Virus record (IMG/VR): IMGVR_UViG_3300027741_000088
Span: 1 to 53,939 of that record
Strand: one strand, 5' to 3'
Length of the DNA: 53,939 bases
DNA from: a virus
Each line of letters opens with the position of its first letter. Position 1 is the first letter of the stretch. Position numbers and translations under genes: made by a program. Positions 9,121 through 20,057 of the stretch are shown in pieces. The notes below the pieces were generated by a model. It did not search any database. It worked only from the letters and a program-made list of their open reading frames with translations, and was not told the DNA's origin.

Positions 9121-9600
9121 ATGGGTAATTTGCAGATTAATACATTAACACCTAAACCTGTAAATACTTCAGGTTTTACTTATTCTGACTTAAAGTTAGA
9201 TTTAACCTTCGATTACACAGTAAATAACGAGTTGCTTAAAAATAAAGAAATAAAAGACTCAGTCAATAGTTTAGATTATGATGCATTGAAAAATAGTATT
9301 GTTAGCTTGTTTACTACAATACCTGGTCAAAAGCTGTTAAACCCATTCTTCGGTCTTAACTTAGCAAAGTATTTATTTGAACCAGTAAACGAAGATGTTG
9401 CAACAACTATAGCTAATGATATTACACAAGGCATAGCCACTTTTGAGCCAAGGCTGCGCATACGCCATTTAAATGTAGGGTTTAGTGCTGAAAAACAACA
9501 ATACGTTATAACGCTTAACCTCAATATACCGCAAATAAATAATAAATCATTTCAACTAGTAGGAACCTTGAGTAACTCAGGGTTCTTTTTAAATAATTAA
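9121..9600 (+). CDS. Baseplate wedge protein, gp25-like
   Basis: At 159 residues this fits the gp25/GpW family, the small wedge component that anchors sheath assembly in contractile tails. The family pattern is visible: a segment around PGQKLLNPFFGLNL (about residues 62-75), FEP, a helical stretch ending in IATFEPRLRI (about residues 101-110), then paired beta strands to the C-terminus. The EPR motif is the conserved core of the family. The gene lies two bases before the gp6-like gene, the usual gp25-gp6 order in contractile phages. Confidence 0.85.
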   Translation: MGNLQINTLTPKPVNTSGFTYSDLKLDLTFDYTVNNELLKNKEIKDSVNSLDYDALKNSIVSLFTTIPGQKLLNPFFGLNLAKYLFEPVNEDVATTIANDITQGIATFEPRLRIRHLNVGFSAEKQQYVITLNLNIPQINNKSFQLVGTLSNSGFFLNN

Positions 9601-9602
9601 AT

Positions 9603-11459
9603 ATGGCGAACCTGAATAATAATTATGATTTGAATATTGATAGTTATGCTGCATTTGATGCATTATCACTCAAAAGCTTAATTATTAACCGTTTAAATAG
9701 CAATACAGTTTTTACTGATCAAAATTTTGAAGGCAGTAATATTTCTGCAGTTATTGATATTATAGCTTATGCATATAATGTTTTGCTTTTTTATCTCAAT
9801 CAAACTGCTACTGAAAGCACATTTAGCACTGCTAGTATTTACGAAAATATTAACAAAATAGTAAAATTGCTTGGCTATAATCCTATTGGATATCAAACTG
9901 CCATTTTACCTTTCAAAGCATATGCTAATTATCAACTTCCAGCTGGTACATACACAGTACCACGCTACACCTACTTTACCATTAATGGTGTTGTGTATAG
10001 TTTTAACAGCGATTCAACTTTTACAAAATCAACCTCCGGTACAGAATATCTTTCTGTATTTAGCGATCAAAATCTATTATACCAAGGCACATACACTGAA
10101 TATCCTACATATGTTGCAACAGGTCAACCTCTTGAGACAATTACCATGGTAATTGTTGACAACAACAATAATAATATTATTATTGATCATTTCAATATTG
10201 ATGTCTATGTAAAAGATAATACTGCAACTACACCCAAGTGGGTCAAATGGGAAACAACACAATCTTTATTTTTAGAGAGATCAAATGCATTAAAATATGA
10301 AATACGTCTAAATGAAAATGGCAGATATGAAATTAAATTTGGAAATAATGTTAATGGCAAGCAACTCAATACAAACGATGAAGTTGCCATATATTATATT
10401 AATTCTAATGGCACCCCTGGACAAGTTGGCCCCAATACATTAAACGGCAATACACCTTTCATATATAACCCAGTAAGGTTTACGCAAATCAAAACAGACA
10501 CAACACCCTCTAATCTCAGATTATTGGATCAACGCGAATTGAATCTATTAAGCTTTGAAAACCCTGATCCTTCTACAAAATTTGTTACTGCTGAATCAGT
10601 AGATAATATAAAAGCAAATTCTACTAATACTTTTAAAAGTCAATATAGATTAATTACAACAGAAGATTTTCAAAATTATATTCTTAAAAATTATAGTAAT
10701 ATCTTAGCATCTGTAAAGGTTGTTAATAACTGGGATTATTTGAGTCAGCATATCAAATACTATTATGATCTAGGGGTAAATAAACCCAGTCTTGAATCAC
10801 GTGTACTGTTGAATCAAGTCAAATTTGCAGATTCTTGCAATTTTAATAACATTTATGTTTATTCTGTACCAAAACTTGAAAAAATTACTTCGCTCTCCAC
10901 AAGAGCAAATTATGTAAACACAGCTCAAAAAAATCTAATCATCAATAATGTTAACAGAACTAAGCTTGCTACTGCTGAAATTGTATTTAATGATCCAGTT
11001 TATGTGCAATTCGATTTAGGATTGAGAGTAGCTAATGAAGTATTAACACCTGAAATTTCAAATAGCTGTTACTTGCAGATAACCAGAGATCTTACAGCTA
11101 AAAGAAACCCCGAATCAATAAGACAATTAGTCGCTAATTTAATTATTAATTATTTTGCTACAACAAAAGATAATTTAGGCAAACTTATTTCTCTAACCGA
11201 TTTATCTAGCGAAATAAATGCTATTGAAGGAATAATAGATGTAAAAACTATTCGTGTTAATGGTACTACAACCTATAGTACACCAGGTATTAATTTTCTC
11301 GCTTTTAATCCTGTGTACCCTTATGATGATATTAATATTATCTCACAAGACACACAGCTACCATTTTTTAAATTTCCATATTTAAATAATCCAGTTAATT
11401 TTATTGATAAAATAACTGTTATAACCCCTTCATTGCAACTTCTTGAGAGAGAGTTTTAA
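9603..11459 (+). CDS. Baseplate wedge protein, gp6 / GpJ-like
   Basis: The 618-residue product matches the baseplate_J class that dimerises into the iris-like core of the contractile baseplate. Near the N-terminus is the helix pair typical of the family ([19 protein letters not shown], about 49-67), followed by the ESTFSTA segment and the KLLGYNP motif about residues 89-95. The C-terminal part has a beta-rich section and then the repeated helical regions expected for gp6. It directly follows gp25 and its stop overlaps the next ATG (TAATG), so wedge and appendage proteins are translated together. Confidence 0.85.
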   Translation: MANLNNNYDLNIDSYAAFDALSLKSLIINRLNSNTVFTDQNFEGSNISAVIDIIAYAYNVLLFYLNQTATESTFSTASIYENINKIVKLLGYNPIGYQTAILPFKAYANYQLPAGTYTVPRYTYFTINGVVYSFNSDSTFTKSTSGTEYLSVFSDQNLLYQGTYTEYPTYVATGQPLETITMVIVDNNNNNIIIDHFNIDVYVKDNTATTPKWVKWETTQSLFLERSNALKYEIRLNENGRYEIKFGNNVNGKQLNTNDEVAIYYINSNGTPGQVGPNTLNGNTPFIYNPVRFTQIKTDTTPSNLRLLDQRELNLLSFENPDPSTKFVTAESVDNIKANSTNTFKSQYRLITTEDFQNYILKNYSNILASVKVVNNWDYLSQHIKYYYDLGVNKPSLESRVLLNQVKFADSCNFNNIYVYSVPKLEKITSLSTRANYVNTAQKNLIINNVNRTKLATAEIVFNDPVYVQFDLGLRVANEVLTPEISNSCYLQITRDLTAKRNPESIRQLVANLIINYFATTKDNLGKLISLTDLSSEINAIEGIIDVKTIRVNGTTTYSTPGINFLAFNPVYPYDDINIISQDTQLPFFKFPYLNNPVNFIDKITVITPSLQLLEREF

Positions 11460-14400
11460 TGACCCCTACAAATTTGTTTTCATATCTTTTTTTTAATATA
11501 AAAGATTTCTCAAATTCTGAGACACTATCAACATATTCTTTAGATATTACACCTTTAACTTTTATACCAGATTTTACAACAGTTAATCTGTTGTCTACTG
11601 CAGGGACTTATGCTAATAAATACGTTCAATGGGATTTTGGTGATGGCACAACCTCTACTCAAATTACTGCAACTCATCACTATAAATGGCCTGGTTCATA
11701 TAAAGTACAGTTAACATTTTTTGATGATCAAGGAAATGCATACAGTGATATATACACACCAACAGTTCAGATTTTTAATTTTGTTGAGGATGATATAATT
11801 TTTAAAGATTACGGTAAATTTATCTACGATGTTCCTGCAAGCAGAATCACTGACCCTTTAGTTATCTTAAGAAGAAACAGCTTTCAAACTTTACAAGCAT
11901 TAACTGGAAATCATTTTACAATTAATTTATATGCTTCAGGTGCACTTGGCAATTATATTAATGCTGAAACATATTATAATGATAAATGGGCTCATTTGAG
12001 GTCTTTATCTCGATTCTATATAAAAGAAAATTTTGGTAAAAATTATAATTATACTATAGTAGATCAAGTCAGTACTATTGACACCAATATATATGCAAGA
12101 ATCAATAACAATGCTTTGGAATTATGTGGTGAAAACGATACTGGCAGTACCTTTGCTGGTACCACTGGATATGCAGAGATTTATTATGTAGATGACCGAA
12201 CTAAAAATTTTACTACCAGAGATTCTCCTATTTTTGTTTTTGCTACACCAGACAATGCATTATATAACGATGCATTTACCTATTCAAATGATCTGTACAA
12301 ATACATACCTCATCCTCCAGAAGGCATGCAGACTATTAAATCTGCTGTTCAGCCCATAATTAAAGTTAGACACAATCCTGCTAATACTCTTTCTATTACA
12401 ACTAATGGCATTGATGGTGAAGGGCCACTTTCTACTACTATATTTCAATTACCAGCAATAAGCTGGCAAAACACAGAAATTCCTTTTGTTATAAAATTAA
12501 AGGATGATCTAGGTTATACAACAAGAACATATCCCCCATTATATTGTTCTTCTATAGATGCAACTACGCCCAGTGCTTCTACTTTTAACTTGCAGATAGA
12601 TCTAATTGCATTGTCTGGAAATAATTATGTACGTACAAAAGATACACTTTATTATAATGATTTTCCTGCAGAAGCACCACAGAGCATTGGTGCTTTTTAT
12701 AAAGGGTATTTTATACCACAATCATCTAACACTACATGCAAATTAACTGCTGGCATGTACATTGTTGATCCAGTTAATTTTCCTAAAGATAGTTTGTTAG
12801 GATGGATTTGTCAACCTGATTACAAATACTTAAAAAGAATATTTAGAACCAGCATATACAACTACTGCTTTGGCACAGCAGAATTTGCGCTTTCAGGGAA
12901 AATTGATAATTTTAGAACACCAAACAGTCCTAATTCTTATTGTTTAGCTGTAGCACCTTCAGGAGCAGGCATAGGCAATGACTACCAAGCTTGGGTAGGT
13001 GATGCTGCAGTTGATAAGATATATAAAGTTGATGTTTTTGGTAATATACTCTCTGCTTTTGCACTATCTTCATATCCAGTTGAATCTTCTTCTGGAATAG
13101 TGTATCAAGATTTACGATCAAATGAATTATCAAGTTCAGCTCCCAATAGCATTGCTCTAGATGGCGCTAGCAACATTTGGATATCACTTTTTGATGCTGT
13201 TTCTTGTATTAAGATCAATAGCAACACTGGTAATGTAATGTCTATTGCTTATCCTAATCTAGTAAATGCAGTATATCTGTTGAGCTCAACATACACATTA
13301 CCTGAATTGTCTGGATTTGCTGGTGAAAATTCTTTATTACCTGCTTCCATTGACACAGATTATGATAACAATTTATGGGTTGCATATACACACCCTGTAT
13401 CAAACTTCTTAATAAAATATGATACATATGGTGACATTTTAACAGCAATTCCTATTGCACCTCTTGTTTCTCCTGTGGAAATAGTAGTTGATAGGGATGA
13501 ATATGTGTGGGTAACTGCTTTAAACAATCTTGTTTCACCTCCAGATATAAACAATAGAAACGATTTTGTATTTAAATATACAAAGTACGGTGATTTAGTT
13601 ACAGGATATCCTATCAGTGGCTTCAAACTTGTAGGCAATATAACAGTGGATGGCAGTCAAAATGCTTATGTTTCCAATTCTACTAATATTATAACTAAAA
13701 TTGATGCAAAAACTGGCCAAACCACTAACTTTATTGCAGGCAGTGCAATAAATATTACCAACTATATTTGTGATATAGGTGGCATTGCTTGTGACACTAG
13801 TGATTACTTGTGGGTTATTAATAATCGCGATAATAAACTATATTATTTTGATATATTGCCAGGTGCCACACCAGCCCTCTCATCAAGCATTTATTTGAAT
13901 CTTGCATTTCCTGCTGATAATGATCCAACTAATCCAGTATCAGCATTTGATGATAGATTATTTCAAGCTTATGGTGATTGGAATGGGTCAAGATGGATCA
14001 ACAAATACATGGTGCCATACACAGTTACAAGATATGTATCAGGAGAATCAAGTGAATTCTCAGTATTTTCCGATAATGGTGTTTATAACATACAAAAAAT
14101 AAATGAAAATTTTGATGCCAATTCTTTTTATGATAATTTAAGATATCAAGAAATTTTATTAGATAAAAGTGTATTTTTTGATGAATTTTTAGGAACAATT
14201 GTGGGCAACTTGAGCGCTCAACCTTATGAATTAGGAAAAACAATATATGAAAAAATAGCAAACTTTACTTCTAATATTGCAGATGTAGACAAGTGCAATT
14301 TATATCAATTGCTTTCTTTCTGCAAAGAACTTGGAATACAGTTTGAACAATACAACTACCCTTTTCCTCCTCAGCTTAGACGCATAGTGGATCTTCTCAG

Positions 14401-16549
14401 CATTAAACAACGCATATTATATGGCAGCCAAAATCAATATATCAGTGATTTCAATAAAAAATTTACTGTCAATCCCAATATTGGCAGAAACTTAGGCAAT
14501 AGAATCTCACCTATTTCAGGCACAATAACATCAGGTAAACCTATTGTTGCTTATGAAAAATTTTCTAATTTGTACACTCTAGTAAACACCAATATATTTC
14601 CTACACCCACACCCACACCCACACCCACACCCACCCCTACTCCCACTCCTACTCCCACATCAACACCAATTCCTGTAACTTTTGTCACTTCAAATGGTCA
14701 AGTAGTAGTGCCCAGTGCAAATAATATTAACCTTAGTGTAAGCAACACAGTTACAAATTTTGTTCTTGGGTTCAATTTAACAGATTATTGCTCAATAAAA
14801 AACAATTTTGATGTAACAAATTACAGCAATTGTTATCTTTCAGGATATAATTTTAATAATGTTTATTTGACTAAAAATCCTATATATGTCACTAATGCTG
14901 CAACATTGTCATCTGCTCCTGCAAATTACTTCTCTATATACTACTACACCACAGGATCTGCTCTTGTAAATGTATTGAGTAGCAAAACTGCTCCTACACC
15001 CACACCCACACCTACTGTCACTCCAACAGTAACACCCACAAGAACACCTACTCCAACACCAACAGTAACACCCACAAGAACACCTACTCCAACACCAACA
15101 GTAACACCAACACCCACAGTAACTTCCACACCTGCACCCACACCTACACCCTCTCCCACCCCAACTATAACACCCACACCTACTGTAACAGTTACTCCCA
15201 CTCCAACTATTACACCTACGCCATCACCCACACCTACTATTACACTTACACCCACACCCACTCCAACTATTACACCCACACCTACGCCTACTGTTACACC
15301 CACGCCTACTGTTACACCAATACCTATAGTATTTGGACGTCTTCCTTTTGTGGCCGGAAGAAATAGTTCTCAAAACACCTTCGGTACAGGTGCTGGAACA
15401 GCAGTTATAACTGCTCTTACTGCCATGTCTGCAGCTACAATGCCTGTACCACAGTATAGCAAATTTGTATTATCAAAGAACTCATCAGGAGTTACAAATT
15501 TTGCGCTTTCCGCTAATACAACCAAATGGTTTGGCTCAGGAGATAATTCTGCTGGACAAATGGGCATAGGCAATACTACATTATACGTAACTTTAACTGC
15601 TATTCCTGGCAATTGGACAGATATTATTGTTAGTAACTTTTATCCCAGCCAATTCACTGTTGCACAGAGTGCAAAACCTGATGGTACACCATCCAACCAA
15701 TGGTATGCAACAGGAACCAATGCTTATGGCCAGTTTGGTGTACCGCAGTATTACACAAATTCATTTAATTCTTTTGTGCCTATTACTGGCTCTTGGTCAA
15801 AAATGCGACCAGGAGATAGTTATACTTTGGCACAAAGTGCAAAGTCTGATGGCACACCATCAACTCAATGGTATGCAGCAGGTAGGAACACAACAAATAA
15901 TATTTTTGGTTTTCAAGCAGGTGGTAGTAATAATTCGTACACTTCTTTCACACGCATCACAGGAGAATGGGTTGATATGATATCACATGATGGTAGTAGA
16001 ACATATGCTTGCACACTGGCTCAAAGTGCTGGCCCCCTTGGCATAGGATCAAACAAATGGTTTGGTGCAGGGTATAATGGCGCAAACAATTTTGGAAATA
16101 GCAATTCTACAAATTCTCAAACATTTACAGCCATGCCAGGTGATTGGTATACCATGTATAATACAACATTTACAACTGTTGCACAGAGTGCAAAGTCTGA
16201 TAGTACACCATCAACCCAATGGTTTGGAACAGGTATTAATTTTTATGGTATGTTTGCTAATAGTAATAATACTAACACTACAGTATTTACAGCCATACCT
16301 GGTGATTTTATAAAAGTAATACCAAATTCATATTATAGCATTGTGACTCTGAGTGCACAAACAACAACACCCAACCCTACAGCTGTTTATGTTGCTGGCA
16401 TAAATGTATGGGGTAATTTTGGCAACGGCAGTAACAATAATACTACAATTTTTACGCTTTCAGCCATACCTCAGCCTCTGCATGAAATTTATTCTGGTGA
16501 TAATAATTCACTCTACGGTATTCTTAGCACATATGTAACAACATACTAA
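11459..16549 (+). CDS. Giant tail appendage protein: PKD, beta-propeller, two Thr-Pro linkers, RCC1-like repeats (1696 aa)
   Basis: This is the longest gene in the window. The N-terminal part has a PKD-type Ig fold at about residues 45-103 (WDFGDGTTS core). Residues about 490-810 hold repeated blade-like units ending in phrases such as NLWVAYT, YVWVTAL and YLWVINN, typical of an NHL or lyase-type beta-propeller. Thr-Pro repeat linkers follow at about 1047-1072 and 1178-1288. The C-terminal 400 residues contain repeats with W[FY]G[ST]G-like and GNFGNG-like units and repeated [12 protein letters not shown] phrases, like RCC1 propellers. It follows gp6, where gp7-, gp8- and gp10-type wedge partners would lie, so the N-terminus probably docks on the baseplate and the rest binds cell surfaces. 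The Thr-Pro tracts might be glycosylated. Confidence 0.8.
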   Translation: MTPTNLFSYLFFNIKDFSNSETLSTYSLDITPLTFIPDFTTVNLLSTAGTYANKYVQWDFGDGTTSTQITATHHYKWPGSYKVQLTFFDDQGNAYSDIYTPTVQIFNFVEDDIIFKDYGKFIYDVPASRITDPLVILRRNSFQTLQALTGNHFTINLYASGALGNYINAETYYNDKWAHLRSLSRFYIKENFGKNYNYTIVDQVSTIDTNIYARINNNALELCGENDTGSTFAGTTGYAEIYYVDDRTKNFTTRDSPIFVFATPDNALYNDAFTYSNDLYKYIPHPPEGMQTIKSAVQPIIKVRHNPANTLSITTNGIDGEGPLSTTIFQLPAISWQNTEIPFVIKLKDDLGYTTRTYPPLYCSSIDATTPSASTFNLQIDLIALSGNNYVRTKDTLYYNDFPAEAPQSIGAFYKGYFIPQSSNTTCKLTAGMYIVDPVNFPKDSLLGWICQPDYKYLKRIFRTSIYNYCFGTAEFALSGKIDNFRTPNSPNSYCLAVAPSGAGIGNDYQAWVGDAAVDKIYKVDVFGNILSAFALSSYPVESSSGIVYQDLRSNELSSSAPNSIALDGASNIWISLFDAVSCIKINSNTGNVMSIAYPNLVNAVYLLSSTYTLPELSGFAGENSLLPASIDTDYDNNLWVAYTHPVSNFLIKYDTYGDILTAIPIAPLVSPVEIVVDRDEYVWVTALNNLVSPPDINNRNDFVFKYTKYGDLVTGYPISGFKLVGNITVDGSQNAYVSNSTNIITKIDAKTGQTTNFIAGSAINITNYICDIGGIACDTSDYLWVINNRDNKLYYFDILPGATPALSSSIYLNLAFPADNDPTNPVSAFDDRLFQAYGDWNGSRWINKYMVPYTVTRYVSGESSEFSVFSDNGVYNIQKINENFDANSFYDNLRYQEILLDKSVFFDEFLGTIVGNLSAQPYELGKTIYEKIANFTSNIADVDKCNLYQLLSFCKELGIQFEQYNYPFPPQLRRIVDLLSIKQRILYGSQNQYISDFNKKFTVNPNIGRNLGNRISPISGTITSGKPIVAYEKFSNLYTLVNTNIFPTPTPTPTPTPTPTPTPTPTSTPIPVTFVTSNGQVVVPSANNINLSVSNTVTNFVLGFNLTDYCSIKNNFDVTNYSNCYLSGYNFNNVYLTKNPIYVTNAATLSSAPANYFSIYYYTTGSALVNVLSSKTAPTPTPTPTVTPTVTPTRTPTPTPTVTPTRTPTPTPTVTPTPTVTSTPAPTPTPSPTPTITPTPTVTVTPTPTITPTPSPTPTITLTPTPTPTITPTPTPTVTPTPTVTPIPIVFGRLPFVAGRNSSQNTFGTGAGTAVITALTAMSAATMPVPQYSKFVLSKNSSGVTNFALSANTTKWFGSGDNSAGQMGIGNTTLYVTLTAIPGNWTDIIVSNFYPSQFTVAQSAKPDGTPSNQWYATGTNAYGQFGVPQYYTNSFNSFVPITGSWSKMRPGDSYTLAQSAKSDGTPSTQWYAAGRNTTNNIFGFQAGGSNNSYTSFTRITGEWVDMISHDGSRTYACTLAQSAGPLGIGSNKWFGAGYNGANNFGNSNSTNSQTFTAMPGDWYTMYNTTFTTVAQSAKSDSTPSTQWFGTGINFYGMFANSNNTNTTVFTAIPGDFIKVIPNSYYSIVTLSAQTTTPNPTAVYVAGINVWGNFGNGSNNNTTIFTLSAIPQPLHEIYSGDNNSLYGILSTYVTTY

Positions 16550-16559
16550 TGAATTATGC

Positions 16560-16567
16560 TATAAATA
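16560..16567 (+). promoter_or_regulatory. Late promoter motif with full T4 consensus
   Basis: TATAAATA is the exact T4 late -10 octamer. It ends 10 bases before the ATG at 16578, a longer gap than at other late genes here. Confidence 0.6.
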
Positions 16568-16577
16568 ATATTATCTT

Positions 16578-16889
16578 ATGAGTGAAACCAAACCTTTGAG
16601 CGCTTTTAGTTATGACTGGGGATGGGGATTGGTTGCACCAAAAAATATTTCCGGTGCAGACATAGGCACATTTTATGAATTTTATGAATATGTAGACACA
16701 CCAGAAAATACATATTATAACAATGTTATAGACTGGGAAAATCCCATGACTTATTTAAATGCTGCCAGTTCTTTAGATTATAAATCCTGGGCTGGAACAA
16801 ACGGCATCATGCAAAATTTAATAAGCTATGAATTAACCAAAGGATTAAAATTGTTTACTAGTGCAGCCAACATACAGTACAACAATTAA
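16578..16889 (+). CDS. Small structural protein of unknown function (103 aa)
   Basis: A 103-residue acidic protein rich in Tyr, Trp and Asn, with a WGWG motif near residue 15. No signal peptide, membrane segment or known motif is seen. It has the only perfect T4-type late octamer in the window and is followed after 8 bases by the 1052-residue structural gene, so it may be a connector or chaperone for that protein. This role is inferred from position only. Confidence 0.5.
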   Translation: MSETKPLSAFSYDWGWGLVAPKNISGADIGTFYEFYEYVDTPENTYYNNVIDWENPMTYLNAASSLDYKSWAGTNGIMQNLISYELTKGLKLFTSAANIQYNN

Positions 16890-16892
16890 ATA
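16887..16892 (+). promoter_or_regulatory. Late-type promoter motif
   Basis: TAAATA overlaps the stop codon of the preceding small gene and ends 5 bases before the ATG at 16898. Confidence 0.4.
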
Positions 16893-16897
16893 ATTTA

Positions 16898-19800
16898 ATG
16901 TCCATTACCAATAGATTTATAGATGAGAATTTGCCTAATTCTATAACATCTAATGAAGATGTTGTTTTAGTACTGGACAGAGAGCACCCATTTTCTTTTG
17001 TTAGATGGGTAGAATATAACAAAATAATATACACCAACATTTCTGACTTGCTACAAAGATATAAAAGCTATGTTGCCAATTGGTATGAAAAGAAAAACTT
17101 AATACCAGTTATTGAAACTGTTACAATTACTGATTTGTATAAAAATCTGTTAAGTGAAGTTATTTTAAATTATACCTCTTTAGAAGAAAAAAGATTTTTA
17201 CGCAACATAGATGCCAACAACCCCAGGGATCTTGCAATTGCAGTACCATTTTTTGCAGAAAAAATAAAAGACATATGCAATTATTATGCATCATTAAGAG
17301 ATAAACTGCAGAGTACAGCTGTTGAATACAATCTCAAAGGCAGTATTTACGGTCTTGAAAGTTTAATTTATAATGAAATTTCTAGAGCTTTAGAAGAGCA
17401 AGATCTTGTTGATTTAGTTAACACTTTAAATTTACCTATTTCTACGATCAGAAACAATGTCATAGTAGAATTAGAAGAAAATTATGACCAATATCCTGAC
17501 TATCTTGACATTGGCACCTTGCCTGCTTCAGCATATAATGCGACACAAGGGTTAAGAGCAGAATATTTCAATACAAACACTAATGAAATCAATCCTAATT
17601 TATTCATTGATTTTGATCAAGCCATCATTGATGCCATAAAAAGCTATCCTTTCTATCTTATAGAACTTGGCACAAATAACTTCACTATCAATTTGAATGT
17701 AAATGGTACACAACTTGATTATCTTAAAGATAGTGATTTTATAAACAATATCAATAATCAGAATGCAGATAATCTCTCTCTTAACTTAGAATCAAGCCTG
17801 ACTACCAAGTACATGGGTACAGATTATTATTATATTTCCACTGGTAGCACATCAACATCTTATGTTTCAGGCCTTTTATTTCAAGCAGACAGTCCATTTG
17901 CAAATTTTTTAAATAAAAATACACCTACCATTGCTGCAGTACCAAGTGAATCATTTTTAAGTACCAGTAAGAAATTAGGTTTATTTTTTAAACCTGATAA
18001 AATTGGGTTATTAAATTTTAATAATTTTAGTTTTACTTATGCACTAAGTTCAGAAACTTTATCTGCAAATAGTTTGTACATATTTCCAGATCCTGATGCA
18101 TATGGTAAAGTATCTGGAGGAACAAAGCAAGAACAGTATTCACCTTTAACATTTATTGATAATAGCAATGTATTGAAGTCAGACTATTCAAATAGTTACA
18201 AATATGGTGAAGCAATCAATGACCCTCTCTTGCCTACTTTTAGAGGTTATCAAAGCAGAGAACAATCGCTCAATTATTCTAATCAAGGATTGTCACGTTA
18301 TGTAGACTCTCAAACATTTTTTGATGGCTTAAAAGATAGCAATTGGGCCAATTCTGATGTATTTCCTTTGATTGATAATACTATTTTACCACTTGAAAGC
18401 AGATCAAAGACCCTGTTGCCGTTTATCAACAAGACACTTATACAATATAAATCTGATGTGTATGGCAATGAATATGGGCTTTATAAAATTATTGGCCCTA
18501 CAAAAGATGCACAAGCAAGCATATTGGCATTGCAAAACAGTAAAATAAGCAAATCTTGTTTGATTTTGGATGGTTATGTGTTTAATGATTTGAACAAGGG
18601 CACTGATTTTAACTATACTACAGACATACCTGAAGAAGGATACACATACTCTGGTGTGACTCTAAAAACTACTAACAATATCCCTCCAGGTTCAGGATAC
18701 TTTACACATGGCTCTACATTGACTGCAACTTCTCCTCTGAGCGCTTCAAAATATAACTTGGGCATACCTTCTTACAGTCTTTCAAGCACACCTTTTGCAT
18801 TAAAATCATACACCATGCAGCCAGAAAATTTTTGCTCTGCATACATACAAACAACATTTGATTGCAATGTGCGCGATGGTTTCACTTTTGTTGCACCAAA
18901 TTCTGCTCTTCTTACAGATTACCCTTCTGATGACCCTACTTTTGATCCAGTAAATACTCAAGTTTATTATGATATACTAGCTGATGCTGGTATTAATCCA
19001 CTGGGTCCAGGATATAGAGCTAACTTTGCATACCAAGGAACATTTCTTTTTTCACCACCAAATTCTGCAGCAAAATATTATGGCAATTATTTTGTAGTAA
19101 GCAGTTTTTCAAACCAAGAAACACCCTGTCCACCTGTCTTTACCACTGATACAGGGCTATTTTTAAATAGTTATTTTTATAATGTTTTGGCTCCTGCTTT
19201 TGAAACATCTGCAAATACCACAACATATGAAAATGTAGAAAGAAAAACACTGTATGAAACTAAATTTGAAACTTATGGTGATTTTTATTTTAGAAGTTCC
19301 AACTCTTCTGTTATTGCTCCAGTTTCTTCTGCTCTTTCAGGTGTTTTCTTAAAATATTCTCCAGAAATTATTAATGAAATAAACCAAAAATTAATTAATT
19401 TTGATATTTATTATGATTATTTGCAGTTAGAAACTGAAAACTATGTAATTTTTGATAGAATTGATTTTGATTATGCATTTAATATCATACAGAGTTCTTC
19501 TAGTAATGAATTTTTTATACAAAGAGGACAGTATAAGAATTTTGAAAAAATATCTACTGTTTGGTTCAATGAACTAGAAAATGAATTAATTCTTGCTAAT
19601 ATGAGTCTATCGCCTGTTAATAGCGCAACAAATTTCAAAGCCATATATCCAAACATATACACCTTCAATTTAAATTCTAATAAATTGGTACAAATTTATC
19701 CTAGCAACACACTTTCTGGTCAGGAACTAAGCAATTTTACACTATCAGGTACAAATTTTAACACTGACATCACAAGTATTGACAAACCCATCATGTCTTA

Positions 19801-20056
19801 TAGTAATGAATCAGGCTATTATAGTATAACATACTTGGCTCGTGATGTATCAGACTTGTTTTACCCTGTGATTATATCATTTAAATACTTTAATGGTATT
19901 CTAAGTAATATAAGAAACATCATGTACAAGCCCAACATGGACATTCTGCACAACAATTTTAGTAATCCTTCTGAGTATTTTGACTATAATACATATTCTG
20001 TATTGGGCAGCAGTGCAGGAACAATCATAGGAGACGAATTCGTTTTCGGAGCATAA
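16898..20056 (+). CDS. Large virion protein of unknown function (1052 aa)
   Basis: The first 180 residues are largely helical and charged, suggesting an attachment or coiled domain. The remainder is beta-rich and dominated by Asn, Ser, Thr, Tyr and Phe, as in phage appendage proteins. No Cys-rich cluster, signal peptide or catalytic motif is recognised. It lies between a small late protein and the leucine-rich-repeat protein, separated from the latter by a single base, so it belongs to the same appendage operon. It is likely a baseplate-associated appendage or fibre. I do not recognise a family. Confidence 0.6.
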   Translation: MSITNRFIDENLPNSITSNEDVVLVLDREHPFSFVRWVEYNKIIYTNISDLLQRYKSYVANWYEKKNLIPVIETVTITDLYKNLLSEVILNYTSLEEKRFLRNIDANNPRDLAIAVPFFAEKIKDICNYYASLRDKLQSTAVEYNLKGSIYGLESLIYNEISRALEEQDLVDLVNTLNLPISTIRNNVIVELEENYDQYPDYLDIGTLPASAYNATQGLRAEYFNTNTNEINPNLFIDFDQAIIDAIKSYPFYLIELGTNNFTINLNVNGTQLDYLKDSDFINNINNQNADNLSLNLESSLTTKYMGTDYYYISTGSTSTSYVSGLLFQADSPFANFLNKNTPTIAAVPSESFLSTSKKLGLFFKPDKIGLLNFNNFSFTYALSSETLSANSLYIFPDPDAYGKVSGGTKQEQYSPLTFIDNSNVLKSDYSNSYKYGEAINDPLLPTFRGYQSREQSLNYSNQGLSRYVDSQTFFDGLKDSNWANSDVFPLIDNTILPLESRSKTLLPFINKTLIQYKSDVYGNEYGLYKIIGPTKDAQASILALQNSKISKSCLILDGYVFNDLNKGTDFNYTTDIPEEGYTYSGVTLKTTNNIPPGSGYFTHGSTLTATSPLSASKYNLGIPSYSLSSTPFALKSYTMQPENFCSAYIQTTFDCNVRDGFTFVAPNSALLTDYPSDDPTFDPVNTQVYYDILADAGINPLGPGYRANFAYQGTFLFSPPNSAAKYYGNYFVVSSFSNQETPCPPVFTTDTGLFLNSYFYNVLAPAFETSANTTTYENVERKTLYETKFETYGDFYFRSSNSSVIAPVSSALSGVFLKYSPEIINEINQKLINFDIYYDYLQLETENYVIFDRIDFDYAFNIIQSSSSNEFFIQRGQYKNFEKISTVWFNELENELILANMSLSPVNSATNFKAIYPNIYTFNLNSNKLVQIYPSNTLSGQELSNFTLSGTNFNTDITSIDKPIMSYSNESGYYSITYLARDVSDLFYPVIISFKYFNGILSNIRNIMYKPNMDILHNNFSNPSEYFDYNTYSVLGSSAGTIIGDEFVFGA

Positions 20057-20057
20057 T

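Noticed and set aside
14944-15303. Reverse-strand frames of Gly-Val repeats opposite the Thr-Pro tracts (also at 25450-25780 and 29897-30257)
   Set aside because: They are the antisense reading of ACACCC-type codon repeats in well-supported tail genes and have no promoter motif or ribosome site.
14598-15330. Possible CRISPR array
   Set aside because: The repeats are short, irregular and in frame with a Thr-Pro protein, without spacers of even length.
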